DNA of 64,000 bases from Ciona intestinalis (GCF_000224145.3 NW_004190442.2:39594-103593); one strand, 5' to 3'; positions 1 through 10,585 are shown, counted from the stretch's first letter. Made by a program: numbers and translations. Notes: generated by a model from the letters alone, not told the origin.

Positions 1-900
1 TTCTCACACAATAATATAATTGTTACTGTAACAATTGGCGATTTTGCGATTATTAATGTGACGTAAACACTTGTCTGACGTAACACGCAGCCGTTATAGG
101 TAACCGCGCAGGGTACAAAAACGGCTAGTTTATGCGGAGAATGAAGGTGTTGCGTAACTACTATAAAGTAATTGTTTGATAAAGTTAAATATATTTATTT
201 AAAAAGAGTTTAAGAATAATTTCCTTTAATAATTTGAAAATCCAGGGGTTGCTGCAACCCCTGCAAAATTGTCAGGGTAGGCCTGCATACCCTGCACCAT
301 ATAAATCGACGCCAGTGTCCATGAGTGCATTGTTATTTCCTCTAAACCAACCCCACACCCATCTGAAAACATTCACCCTCCATTCCAAGACTTTCCATCT
401 CCTGAACGCATTCACCAACCTTTCCATGATATCCACTATATTCGCTGATGCTTTACAACCAGTTGTTCATCTGCCGAATTTGCAACGAACGTGATGTCTC
501 CTGGAATATTTTATCACCGTATTAAACAAGAGTTACAAATAAACGAACCAAACACAGCAAGAACTTAATCAAATAAAGCAGTATAACAGTATCGTACACA
601 CTATAGTACCGAGCAGTTTTATCACCTTTTGTTTGCCAATCCAGGGTTTGTTACAAGTGTGTATCAGTGGATATTACCCATAATCATGGTCACCATAGTT
701 GTCAATAATTATTAAACTTCTTTAACGTTTTGTAAAAACCAAATACACACATTGGTCACCTAATATATCCTAGTAACAATAAAAGAAATTGTATAAGTCA
801 TCCGCACTAGGGAAGAATCCTCCGGTACAAAGCAAAATAGGTTGGTGGAAAGTGTTAGTGGTTGATGGTTAGTGGTTATAGGGGTTAATGGTTGGCGAAC
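1..900. other. Intergenic, no gene recognised
   Basis: AT-rich sequence without a supported gene. A minus-strand open stretch between about 290 and 470 is rich in Trp and Arg, but I recognise no family and see no clear splice sites. Short GTTAGTGG-type direct repeats lie near 845-890. Confidence 0.5.
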
Positions 901-1084
901 AAGGTGGGGGGAGGATTTTTCACTAGAACCGTAAAAGTGGTGTCTCTAAAATACGCGCGAACAGCTCGAACAGCGCGAACGTCTCTAAAATACGCGCGAA
1001 CGGTTGCTCTAGATCTCGGAACAGCACTGACCGGGTTTTACCCTTTCATACAACGCCGTTACCACAACTGCCCAGCCCCCCAAG

Positions 1085-1330
1085 ATAACGAGGTCAAGAC
1101 TCGTCGCTGCTATTATTCTGGACGTATGTGTCTTTTTGGGCAAGACACTTACCGTCAATTGTTCCAACTCAGTGGTTACTTTAAATGGATTGTCCAAAAT
1201 AAAAGCCCCCCAAAAAATAATCACTTACCAAGTAACATACATGGTAACTTGTAAGCTTGCACGAGGTGTGTACCGTGTTATAACGACTATCGTTTTTCGG
1301 CCATGCGGAGATACAGCAAGTTACATTCAT
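1085..1330 (+). mobile_element. SINE body plus one ~98-bp tail unit, degenerate
   Basis: The body block (GGGCAAGACACTTACCGTCA, then CCAACTCAGTGGTTAC) is followed by one decayed copy of the tail unit (GGTAACTTGTAAGC ... GTTATAACGACTATCG) and ends in TTACATTCATTCAT. The same body-tail order occurs at 48535, 52384 and 62300, which defines the family. Confidence 0.65.
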
Positions 1331-1346
1331 TCATATATTAGTAAGC

Positions 1347-1535
1347 TAGGGTGGGGAAAGATGGGACATCTTTAGCACATAATATCCAAATATCCGGATC
1401 GCGTTTTAAAACATTTAACAACGGTCTATAGGAGTCGTGAAAATACGGTTTTATAATTCTTTGAATGTTCTTTGTTTACTACTAAATGGGACGAGAAAAT
1501 AGAGCTGTCCCATCTTCCTCCATCCTACTGTATAT
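1347..1535 (+). mobile_element. Palindromic-ended MITE (family A), copy in the 940-1656 element
   Basis: This is the reference description of family A. Each copy is about 190 bp and starts TAGGGTGGGGAAGATGGGAC. It then has CACATAATATCCAAATAT, GATCGTGTTTTAAACAATTA, GAGTCGTGAGGATACGG and TTTGTTTACTACCAAATGGG, and ends with the inverse of the start (GTCCCATCTTCCCCACCCTA) inside a TA-rich target. No ORF is present. Two end types exist: GGGGAAGATGGGACACC and GGGGTAAGATGGGATACC. I recall a Ciona MITE named Cimi-1 of similar size but could not check identity. Confidence 0.8.
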
Positions 1536-2021
1536 ATATATATCTAACAACATTAAAAGCAGAAAAGTAGGTATCCAGGATAATTCGAGTTCCCACTTTT
1601 TCTTACTTTAATTTAAATAATTTGCAAAATGTGTTCGCGCGTATTTTAGAGACACCGCCGTAAAAGTGTTGCTGCAGAATACACCTAGGAGTTCAACATA
1701 CAACAGAATATGCCTGATATATATATATTTATATAAATTATGCCTCGCCTTACATGTTTTACTGTCTCTACCGCTTCCTTCTACTAGCGTATTCTGGAAT
1801 GAAATGATATTCTCGGCTACTGGTCGCGGTTACTATTGGTTACCACGGTTCTTCTAGACATAGAAACATAGAAACATTTCTATGATAGAAACATTTCTAT
1901 GGCTTTAGACCCCAGCGGTACCAGAGTCGTATAAACACCTATGGCTCTGAGCGGTACCAAAGACAAAATAAAGTTTTAAAAATTTAAAAGCGAATTGATT
2001 ATAAATATAGGGCTACGTAAT

Positions 2022-3038
2022 ACCAAAGTTAGTATAGACCAAGTTAGGAAACGTGTCCGCCATTACGGAGCCCACGGAGCGTGAATCGCCTATACAAATG
2101 CATGGTCGGCAGGTGTTCATTTAGTTCCTGTAAGCGATACAAAGCTAGAAAACACGTATAGCGGTTGTTTTAACATTTAAAATATAATTTCTAATATAAA
2201 TCTTGTTATATAATATTAAATATAGGAATTAATGTGAAGTAAATTAATATTTTGACTGGTTTTCGGCGTACAGTGTGGTTTAACAGGGTACTTTACGTTG
2301 GCGATTAAGATTAGCAGCAATCAGCTTAGTTTACATAATAGTATATGATCATACCTACGAATCTACTTTCTTTACTACATTTATAATCCAACATGAGTGG
2401 ACATGCAGCTCCAAACTGCTTAAGTACTAGCAGATAGGTGTTCGCGTTTTCCGATTTCATAAAGACCCGCAACGCAAAAAAAGGTAGCTTACTAATTCAA
2501 GCAGAGGACCAAAAATAGTAACTCATTGTTTTTTTCTCAATGTCACTTTGATATTAGGCAAATTTTACACAGATACCTTAAGTTTCATTGCCGGGTATAC
2601 GTGTTAAGTTAGTGAGCCAAAAAGTAAAATCACGGCAATTTACATGCAAAACTGCAGCTAGATACACCAGTTTTGGTCATGTTATGCGTTTTTGTTTGTA
2701 TTTCTATGTTTTAAACATGTTCTTTTATGTTTTTGGTTATTAAACTTGATATTTTCTGTTTTTTTACTCTTTAATCGATTGAGTGTTCAATAAAAGTTGA
2801 TTATTTTTGTGAGGTTTATTATTGTGATAAGATATAACATTAGTAGAAAGCCATTTTTACGCGCAGAAGTGCTTGGTTTTTAAAAAATCGCAATATTTAA
2901 ACGAAAAACAGCACCCAGCAATGATGAAATGGTATGCCGTGGGCTCCGTAATGGTGGCGTCTATGACGTCATAGACGCGCGACAATGGATAACAAGACTC
3001 GTTGTTTTACAATCCGTTTCATAACTCGGTCTATACCA
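2022..3038. mobile_element. Inverted-repeat element (~1 kb), non-coding
   Basis: The left end has TAGTATAGACCAAGTTAGG and CCATTACGGAGCCCACGG (2030-2077). The right end holds their inverse (CCGTGGGCTCCGTAATGG at about 2937 and CTCGGTCTATACCA at 3025-3038), with about 70 extra bases between the two blocks. A second left end occurs at 62647-62712, where it meets a gap. The interior has no ORF. A palindromic TGACGTCA site sits inside the right end near 2975. Confidence 0.55.
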
Positions 3039-3534
3039 TAGAAATAAAAAAGAGTAGAACGCGCAACTGCTCAAAACTGTGATATATTCTTTTTTCTATT
3101 CACGTGACCGCCAACTCCGTCCCCATTTCCCTTCGTCTCCATTGTAAAAGATAGGCGCATAGTATTTTTGGACGGTTTTAGCTGTTTATTTTAAAAACTA
3201 CACCAACTATTCAAGTTTGTTAGGCTAGTTTAGTTATTTGGTACGTTAACGCTTACAGTTTACCACTTGTTTAGGAAATTTAATTATTTAAAAAAATTAA
3301 TTAAAAATTTCAAACAAACGTTTTTTTAGAAATATATATATATTAGAAAATAGTTTTTTTACACAATAACTTTAAATTAAGTCAAAAAACGAAGAAAAAC
3401 TACACAAAACGTCATCGACTCCATTGACTACAATAGTAAACGGGAACGACCCGCGAAAGAGAGACAGTGTATCGTGCTCTCTCTTTTGCCGACATTAGAG
3501 ATGCGCCTTCTATTCTTTTTTATTTCTGTGGTCT
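3033..3534. repeat. Inverted repeat pair GAAATAAAAAAG...GCGCA
   Basis: GAAATAAAAAAGAGTAGAAC (about 3041) is matched in inverse near 3502-3526, just before the gap. The pair encloses about 450 bp without an ORF. It overlaps the right end of the 2022-3038 element, so this may be one larger composite element that is cut by the gap. Confidence 0.4.
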
Positions 3535-3584
3535 NNNNNNNNNNNNNNNNNNNNNNNNNNNNNNNNNNNNNNNNNNNNNNNNNN
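3535..3584. other. Assembly gap, 50 N
   Basis: Fifty unresolved bases lie inside the nest of repeats. The even number suggests a placeholder length rather than a measured one. Confidence 0.95.
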
Positions 3585-4104
3585 TATTTTAGCCTTACTA
3601 TAACTTGAGATATTAAATTTCAAAGAGAAGTAGTTTCTTTTATTCGAGGGGGGGAGTCGACTTCACTAGGTGCAGCGACGATGGAATCGGTCTATGAATA
3701 ATACGCTAAAAGTGGGTGTTGCGAAAGTATTAATAAATCAAAAACTAGAGGCGGTATTACCCCAATTTTTTAATATGTTCTGCATGTTGCTATACATCAA
3801 CGTGTGTTAAAGTTTTGTTAATTTTTATTGGCGATTTTTTTATTTTATTGCGTGTCAAACTTTGATAAACTTTGACGGCCCACCCAACTAAAAGTACTTT
3901 GATTATTTAATATATTTTTTGATACGTAATTGAAGTGTCGCTTCTTCTTTCCAACGACACCAAGATTGCTGCTCCAGGTGTACCATAACCCGGGATATTT
4001 AATAATATATGATATATTTACTAATATATGATTTTTATGGGGAAATACCGTTACGGTCCAATGATTTTCTTTTTTCCTTTTTTAGTCTCTCGTTTTTTCT
4101 ATAG

Positions 4105-4391
4105 GCAAGGGGGGGAGGATTCCTCACTAGCACCATATATTTATATAAATTATGCCTCGCCTTACATGTTTTACTGTCTCTACCGCTTCCTTCTACTAGC
4201 GTATTCTGGAATGAAATGATATTCTCGGCTACTGGTCGCGGTTACTATTGGTTACCACGGTTCTTCTAGACCCCAGCAGAGTCGTAGAAACATTTCTATG
4301 GCTTTGGACCCCAGCGGTACCAAAGTCAAAATAAAGTTTAAAAAATTTAAAAGGGAATTGATTATAAATATAGCGCTACGTAATACCATAG
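4105..4391. repeat. Direct repeat copy 2 (partner at 898-2036)
   Basis: This copy lacks the TIR insertion found in copy 1 and diverges from it right after GCTACGTAATACCA, where copy 1 continues into the 2022-3038 element. It therefore shows the state of this sequence without either insertion. Confidence 0.55.
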
Positions 4392-5378
4392 ACAACTTAA
4401 AATAACATTGTTTTTTCTTCTGAACAATAGAGCACAGCTCTAATGAGTGAGCACGTAATATAACTGGCAAAAATTACGGTTTCTCATGAGAGTGTGGAGT
4501 GTGGACGCTTCTATGTCACAGCGATAAGCCAGGACTTGGTGACCAAGCAGAAATTAGCTCACACCCCACGTGTTGGATGAAATAAAGTTTTCAATAACAA
4601 AGCTACAAAACATTTCAAAACGAAAGCGAACCTGATTGAGGCAACATGCAAAATGAGGGCTGACATTTTGGAATTGCTGACCGAACTTGTCTCAACGCTC
4701 TAGTCTCGTGACTTAATCGTCGCTGGTGAATTTAACGAGGTACCATGTATGTAAAACAAACTTTGTATAAATAGTGTACTGCAAATAGTGAACAAGAAAC
4801 ACAATTGAAATCAAACTAACGTACATTCGAGGATTTAGTGAACAAAAATACAACTAATCCGAAGACACGAAAATCCAAGACACTACTAATGGTGTTATAG
4901 CAGTTGTGGCCACTTTTGTAGCACACAATTTCTTGGTTTAGAAATCTTCTACTTTAGAGGCAGCCGCGCTAACCACGGTGGAACTAGAAATGTAGTTCTT
5001 ATAGCGCGCGTATTATTTCATATCTCCTATTTGACTGGTATATGTGACAACTTTCAAAGAAAAGCAAAGACGAAGGAAAAGGTAAAAATACTCTACAGCC
5101 CATAAAGTTACATACACACTTAAACAGCCCCGATGTAACGAAGTCAGCAGTACCATACGTACGTATATAAAATTCGTTAATTTGTACAAGTAAAAAACAT
5201 AACTTAAACTACGATTTCTCATAAAGGCATTAACTTCACTCTCTATAACATACACAACACATTTGAAAAACTGTAGCGATGCTATGCTTTCGGTTTCACA
5301 CAATAAAAATAGGTCATCTTGTGTAAATCAAGCAGAACAAGTATAGATAGTGTTGTGTCGTATTGGTTATATAGTATA
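4392..5378. other. Intergenic, no gene recognised
   Basis: No coding signal was found. A decayed tRNA-like SINE head in reverse (inverse of CCGTGGTTAGCGCGGCTGCC) lies at about 4955-4985. Confidence 0.4.
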
Positions 5379-5576
5379 CATGGTGAGATGGGGAAGATGG
5401 GACACCTTTGGCACATGATATCCAAATATTCTAATCGTGTTTTAAACAATTAACAACGGTCTATGGGAGTCGTGAGGATATAGTTTTATAATTCTTTGGA
5501 TTTTTTTTTATTTACTACCAAGTGCGATGAGAAAATAGAATCTAAAGGTGTCCCATCTTTCCCAACCCTACTATAT
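5379..5576 (+). mobile_element. Family A MITE
   Basis: Nearly full length, with GAAGATGGGACACC ends. It is immediately followed by the coding-looking stretch at 5577-5783. Confidence 0.75.
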
Positions 5577-5783
5577 ATAAATCAAGGAGGCTATGGTATA
5601 AGTATTTGCAACTATGAGACAGGAAATGCCTTCGATAGCACCCACGGTACGTTAATGAAATATACATTAGATGGTAAAGCGCGGACTATCACTGTTACAA
5701 ATGCAATGGGAAAGAAACAGTTGGACGCAATCGTTTCATGTATATTTCATCACTTGTGTAAGATGCTACAGTGCATGCAATAG
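5577..5783 (+). CDS. Coding-looking single stretch, unidentified
   Basis: After the MITE, an open frame runs to a stop at 5781-5783. Its composition is protein-like: a Gly-Gly-Tyr-Gly start, NYETGNAFDSTHGTLMKYTL, and a Cys-rich end (CIFHHLCKMLQCMQ). The segment NYETG...FDSTHG faintly recalls FAM3/GG-type domains, but that is only an impression. There is no in-frame ATG outside the MITE and no partner exon was found. It could be a terminal exon, a gene remnant or chance. Confidence 0.2.
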   Translation: MNQGGYGISICNYETGNAFDSTHGTLMKYTLDGKARTITVTNAMGKKQLDAIVSCIFHHLCKMLQCMQ

Positions 5784-6580
5784 CAGGATTTTCTGTTTAA
5801 CTCTTCAATACAATATCAAAGATTAAGAGATCAGGTTAATTAAAACAACGAAGAGAAGGGGAATTAACAGCAAAACAACAAAAAACTGCAACGAAATTAG
5901 AAATTTAAGGTTTACCTAAACAAAATTGATATTTCACTTTACGATTCCAGACAGTTATAGTACGCGTCGCTTCTTCGTATTTACTTTGGCCCATATAGTT
6001 ATTACATGACACCGCATGCAGTTATTATTGTAATGTATTTGTTTCGCCATGGGTTCGCTGGTTATAACATCCAGTTAGAACCTCAGTCAGAATCTATGAG
6101 CCGTGAATGCATTTCAGCGAAATAGGGCGCTTATGTATATATTAATACACTGCTGGTACAATTCGTACAGATTGTTTAACATTTTCCAGCCATGCGCAAA
6201 GCCTCTCATGGCAATTTTAAGCTTCCGTCGTTTGTTATGCCGGTATAATAATAAAATTTATATGAACCCGAAGTATAGATAGCTATATAATAAGTTTGTT
6301 AAATACTGTATACACTGGTCGCAGTTTTGTCTGTAACAGAAAGCTAAACTAAAGTACAAACGAACAGCACGTAAAGTTAGTTTGTTCAATAAACTTTATA
6401 TTAGCCTTGTGCTTTAACAAAGGTGTAATGGCATGGAACGAGAGAAGCTTTTATATACCGGTATATTGTTTTATCTGTTTGTTCGCTTCATAATACTTGG
6501 CTTAATAGCAGGGAAGTGTGTGTTTGAGCATGGCATACGACGATATTATTTGTGATGTTAAAACGCGGAAATTATCGTTA
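5784..6580. other. Intergenic, no gene recognised
   Basis: Holds one weak copy of the family C repeat (about 5835-5905, AACAACGAAGAGAAGGGGAA). Nothing else was recognised. Confidence 0.4.
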
Positions 6581-6790
6581 TGTTACATTCTAGTAGTCAA
6601 CGTAAAGACTCCATAACGCGAGGTCGACAACTCAGTTTATTAGACGAACAAACGAGCGGCATCAGGCTAGGGACAAACGTGAGGACAGCAAGAGTGTAAG
6701 AGAGCTCCTACTGCCCTCTAAACACAGAAAATAGGAGGGCTTTTATAGCAGGAAACATGTGCGCAAAAACACAAAACACAGTTACGCCAG
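6581..6790 (-). mobile_element. LTR-like remnant
   Basis: Read on the minus strand, the piece has a TATA-like TATAAAA (6741-6747), then about 100 bases on an AATAAA (6636-6641), and it ends ...AATGTAACA at 6581. This order fits the promoter, R and poly(A) region of a retrotransposon LTR. No internal coding part is adjacent, so it would be an old solo LTR or fragment. The outer boundary and family were not determined. Confidence 0.3.
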
Positions 6791-7089
6791 ATGTAATAGT
6801 TACGCAACACGACTGTTTAATATTCGATCTTTATGCATTAAGTTAAACTTATTTTTAAAAAAAGCTTTAATATATATCTGTGCTCGAAACACACTCAATC
6901 GCTACAAAAGCAGTGGAAAAGTTATAAAGGTCTGTGAAATAGTAAGTTGCAATGACAGCCATACTGTTAGCGACCGGGTAGCGATTTGAGTTCAGACAAA
7001 ATGCTGTGTTTAACCTTTTTGCTGTTACATATTATCCAAGTCTCGTATTAACTGGGTTTCGCAAGCAAAGCTAGACCACGAATTTATAT

Positions 7090-7287
7090 ATATTAGGGCA
7101 GGGGAAGATGGGACACCTTTTAATTTCATTTTCTCGTCCCATTCGGAAGTAAACAGAAAACTTTTAAAGAATTATAAAAACTTATCTTCACGAATCCTGA
7201 AAACCGTTGTTAATTGTTTAAAACACGATCAGGGTATTTAGATATTAGGTGCTAAAATTGTCCCGACTCCTCCCACCCTACCATATA
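7090..7287 (-). mobile_element. Family A MITE just upstream of the fucosyltransferase start
   Basis: Reverse copy ending CCACCCTACCATATAT, 23 bases before the fucosyltransferase ATG at 7311. It would form the proximal promoter or 5' UTR of that gene unless an upstream leader exon is spliced in. Confidence 0.75.
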
Positions 7288-7310
7288 TACACCTCACCAG
7301 CAGATACAAA

Positions 7311-9759
7311 ATGAGAATCTCACGGAAGCAAGTTTACCTTATATTGACTGTTGTGGTTTACTCCATCGTTGTCATTTTCCTGGATAAGTTTATTTTTGAA
7401 TCAGTGTTAATCAGCGAGTCTTGGGTGCATGGGTTACAAAGCGAACCGATAACACCTTTCAACAGAAGCATAGTCAGGTGAATATAATGTTATGACAGGG
7501 TGGGGTAAGGTGGGACAATATAGTTAGGGTAAGATAGGACTTGTTATCATTCTCTTTCTCGTCTCATTCGATAGTAAACAAAGAATATTTACAGAATTAT
7601 AAAACCGTATCTTCACGACTCTAAAAACGAGTTGTTAATTGCTCAAAACACGTATGGAAATATGGGATTTATGTGCTAGCGGTATCCCATCTTACCCCAC
7701 GTTAACATATAATTATTAAACGTCTATTTAAACCTTTTTTCTTCTTATAGACAGGGCGAGAAACTTATTGTTGTGTATGTTCCTGCGTTCGGTAATATAA
7801 TGGACATCCAGTGTAATGGATGTCATGTCACCCATGATAAACAAATGGTGTTGGAGGCAGATGCGGTGATATTCCACTGCGCAGCACTACGAGATTCGAT
7901 GCTGGGCATGCCTGCTAGAACGGGCAACCAAAAGTAAGAATAACTCGGCTTTTGTTATGTCGAAAAAGTGAGACAAAAAAAATTGTAAATATATTTTTTT
8001 AAATCGAAAAAAAAAATTAAAAATATAAAAAAGTTAAAAAGTATAAACATGTATTTTTAGATGGGTTTGGATGTGTGCAGAACCACCATGGAACACGAGA
8101 TACGTCTTTGATAAAAGTTTAGTAAATTTCAATCGTGTTTTTAATTGGACGATGACTTACAGAGTTGACAGCGATGTTTTAATGTCCTACTCAGTTCCAA
8201 TACCAGTTACTAATAAGTATGTTAGATTAATTAATTAATTAATTAGTTAATTAATAGTTTAATTAGTTGTAATAATTAATTACAGTGTTATTGCCCTGAC
8301 GTGAGGTAATGGGATACCGTTAGCACGTAATATCGCATATTTCCTGATCGTGTTTAAAACGATTAACAACGCTGTTTTAGAGCTGTGAGGATACGGTTAT
8401 TAAATTGGGTAAATATTCTTCATTTACTACCAAATGGTACGATAAAGGAAAGTGAAAACCCACCCCACCATATCCCGTCTTACCCCACTCTATCCCATCT
8501 TACCCCCTACCACATCCCATCTTACCTCCATCACATCCCATCTTACCCCTACCACATCCCATCTTACCCCACTATATCCCATCTTACCCCACTATATCCC
8601 ATCTTACTCCACTATATTCCAACTTACCCCATCATATTCCATCTTACCCCACATTATCCCATCTTACCCCACCCCCTTTTTTTATTAGAAGTGTTGAAGA
8701 GATGGTCAAAGCCAAAAGTTTGTTTGGTGTCTGGGCTGTGTCTAACTGCGCCGCATCCGATCGAAGGGATCTTATCGAACAGTTGAAACAATTTATAGAT
8801 ATTGATATATTTGGAAAATGTGGGACGAAAAGATTATGCACGCAACCCTGTCAGTTTGAAGTTATTTCCAAGTCAGTAATATTATTATTATTCATAAGTG
8901 ACAATGCACATTTGTGGGTGTTGACCGCCATGCGAGGATAAACAAGTTACATATAGTAGAGTGAGGGCACATATTATCCAAATAATATTCAGCGCATAAT
9001 ATCCAAATATCCTGATCGTGTTTTAAACAATTAACAACGGTATATAAAAGTCGTGAGAATATGGTTTAATAATTTTTCGAATGTTCTTTGTTTACTTCCA
9101 AATGGGACGGAAAATAGAGTTGAAAGGTGTCCCATCTCCCCCACCCTACTATATATTCACGTATTTATGAATTTCAATGCAGATACAAATTTTACTTCGC
9201 GTTTGAGAATTCTCGTTGTAAAGATTACATTACTGAAAAATATTGGATGAATGGATTCTTCAGCGGGACAGTACCGGTGGTTATGGGACCAACACGGAGC
9301 GATTATGAGCTTGTTTCGCCCCCCAATTCATTCATACATGTCGATGATTTTAAATCGGTAGAGGCGCTAGCGAGCTACCTTATAAAGCTAGACAATGACG
9401 ACAAACTTTACGGGGAATTCCTACAGTGGAGAAATTCGGGGGATTGGTCTCGGGAAATCCCCACTGGAAGGTCCTATGACGACATAAAAGGTTTGGCTGA
9501 AAGTAGAAAGACTGGAGAACAAAGTTTTTGTGGGGTTTGTGAAAAGTTAAAAACGAGCCCTCCCCCTTCTGTTGTTGAAAGTTTAAGCGATTTCTGGTAC
9601 GGTGAAGGGTATTCCCCTGATTCGGAACACTTTTCAATATGCTCCCCGAAATCTGGGGCGAGTGGTTACCCGTTAAAGTGGATAGTAACAACCATATATT
9701 CTGTGTGTTTTTTTATTGTTTTTATTTGTTTATTTCGTTGGAAATCACATTTGCTTTGA
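7311..9759 (+). CDS. Alpha-1,3-fucosyltransferase (GT10 family)
   Basis: Golgi enzyme of the kind that moves fucose from GDP-fucose to GlcNAc in glycans. Exons: 7311-7477, 7751-7933, 8061-8216, 8689-8871, 9183-9759. All introns are GT-AG in the same phase, giving 421 aa. Residues 8-26 are a type II membrane anchor. The stem is short. GT10 landmarks follow in order: FHCAALRDS and KWVWMCAEPP, NWTMTYRVDSDVLMSYSVPI (about 140-160), and the donor-binding motif FAFENSRCKDYITEKYW (235-251) with GTVPVVMGP. The length is near that of vertebrate FUT4/5/6/7/9 type enzymes, but I cannot assign an ortholog. Odd: a second hydrophobic stretch at about 395-412 (WIVTTIYSVCFFIVFICLF) follows the catalytic domain. 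MITEs sit upstream and in introns 1, 3 and 4. Confidence 0.88.
7498..7710 (-). mobile_element. Family A MITE in fucosyltransferase intron 1
   Basis: GGTAAG-type copy. The left end is partly duplicated (GGGGTAAGGTGGGAC then AGGGTAAGATAGGAC), so the end repeat occurs twice. Confidence 0.7.
8296..8460 (+). mobile_element. Family A MITE in fucosyltransferase intron 3
   Basis: GGTAAT/GGTAAG-type copy. Its right end runs without a break into the 8461-8680 satellite, which is made of the same end sequence. Confidence 0.7.
8461..8680. repeat. ~18-20 bp tandem repeat derived from a MITE end
   Basis: About eleven units of TATCCCATCTTACCCCAC and variants (TACCACATCCCATCTTACC, TATATTCCAACTTACCCC) lie between a MITE and the exon 4 splice acceptor at 8681-8688. 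The C/T-rich strand also serves as a very long polypyrimidine tract for that acceptor. Confidence 0.85.
8955..9155 (+). mobile_element. Family A MITE in fucosyltransferase intron 4
   Basis: The left end is rearranged (a short duplication of CATAATATCCAAATA) and the right end is intact (CCCCCACCCTACTATATAT). It fills most of the intron and ends about 27 bases before exon 5. Confidence 0.7.
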
Positions 9760-10536
9760 AACTAAACCTTTTTATCAATTTATAACAATTTTCACTTTTT
9801 CTATTCATAGACTTCTATATAATCAGCTTTAAATATCTTTGTATTATTTTCATGTTTTAAACTTACCGAGCAAAACAAATTATAAACACGGTGCGGATAT
9901 TTACTGTTCATGTAAATTGTTTCATAATGAATTTACTCAGGGCAATTAATTTCCCCCATACTTCATATCCGCTTTGTCTTCACCGTGTATTTATATCTAC
10001 CGGTGAATTTATAAACAGCTGTTTTGTTGGCATGTTCAGATTAATCGGCTCCTAGTGTCAAAAGCAGCATTGCGAGAAATTCAACGTTAGTGATATACAG
10101 ATATATAAGTCACGCCTACAACCAATATTTTGAACATAAACAAGTTTTTTTACCTATTCGAAAACGATGGTAAAGGTTTATATTAAAACAACGAAAAGAA
10201 GAAAATCACAAACTCCAAAAAACGACAAAACACTGAAAAAAGAGGGACAAGTTATAGACAAAAAACATAAGCATTATATTTACTGTTTAATCCATTTTCT
10301 TCAAAACTAAGCTTTTCGTTTGTTCAGCGCAGACGAGTGAGCTTCGGCAAACTATAGCTCGTTGTTTGTTCATTCAACAAACACTTTATTCTCACTGCTG
10401 ATGTTCAGTGAATGAACGTAACTTGCTTCATACTCGCGTGCGCGAAAAAAAGACATTCAGTTAAATTGATAATTTATTAAATTTTTCGTCACCGCTTATT
10501 GGCTTACAAATACCGTCTTTACAATATTGTACACAG
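9760..10536. other. Intergenic between fucosyltransferase and methyltransferase 3' ends
   Basis: Convergent gene ends. A family C repeat fragment lies at about 10165-10260. No canonical AATAAA is obvious for the fucosyltransferase. Confidence 0.4.
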
Positions 10537-10542
10537 TTTATT
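10537..10542 (-). other. Poly(A) signal of the methyltransferase gene
   Basis: AATAAA on the minus strand, 44 bases past the stop codon at 10586. Confidence 0.5.
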
Positions 10543-10585
10543 CAATAGAACCACACACCATATACAGTTGACAACAATACAAAGT

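Larger units (their letters stand above)
940..1656. mobile_element. TIR DNA element (~710 bp) with nested SINE and MITE
   Basis: The ends are a perfect 24-bp inverted repeat beginning GGTGTCTCTAAAATACGCGC; the left copy starts at about 939 and the right copy ends at about 1655. Both sides are flanked by CCGTAAAAGT(G), which looks like a target-site duplication of about 9-11 bp. The inside has no transposase and carries a SINE body plus tail (1085-1330) and a MITE (1347-1535). It is therefore a non-autonomous DNA transposon with later insertions. The superfamily is undetermined; the duplication length is nearest to hAT- or Mutator-like elements. Confidence 0.6.
898..2036. repeat. Direct repeat copy 1 (partner at 4105-4391)
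   Basis: Excluding the 940-1656 insertion, this stretch matches 4105-4391. Both share GGGGGGAGGATT near the start, the block ATGCCTCGCCTTACATGTTT, the block GGTTACCACGGTTCTTCTAG, and GCTACGTAATACCA at the end. Copy 1 also has a small local duplication of CATAGAAACATTTCTAT. The two copies lie about 2.4 kb apart in the same orientation. This could be a segmental duplication or long terminal direct repeats of an old element; no coding region between them decides the matter. Confidence 0.55.

Noticed and set aside
234-494. 86-residue ORF at the left edge, and the Trp/Arg-rich frame opposite it
   Set aside because: Neither resembles a known domain; the plus frame lacks context and the minus frame has no start. 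Left as unassigned.
898-4391. Intact LTR retrotransposon between the two direct repeats
   Set aside because: No reverse transcriptase, protease or gag-like coding was seen between them, and the interior is made of inverted-repeat elements.
8385-8786. Pro/Ser/Tyr/His-rich repeat peptide
   Set aside because: It is the MITE-derived tandem repeat of the fucosyltransferase intron 3, read into exon 4 in the wrong frame.
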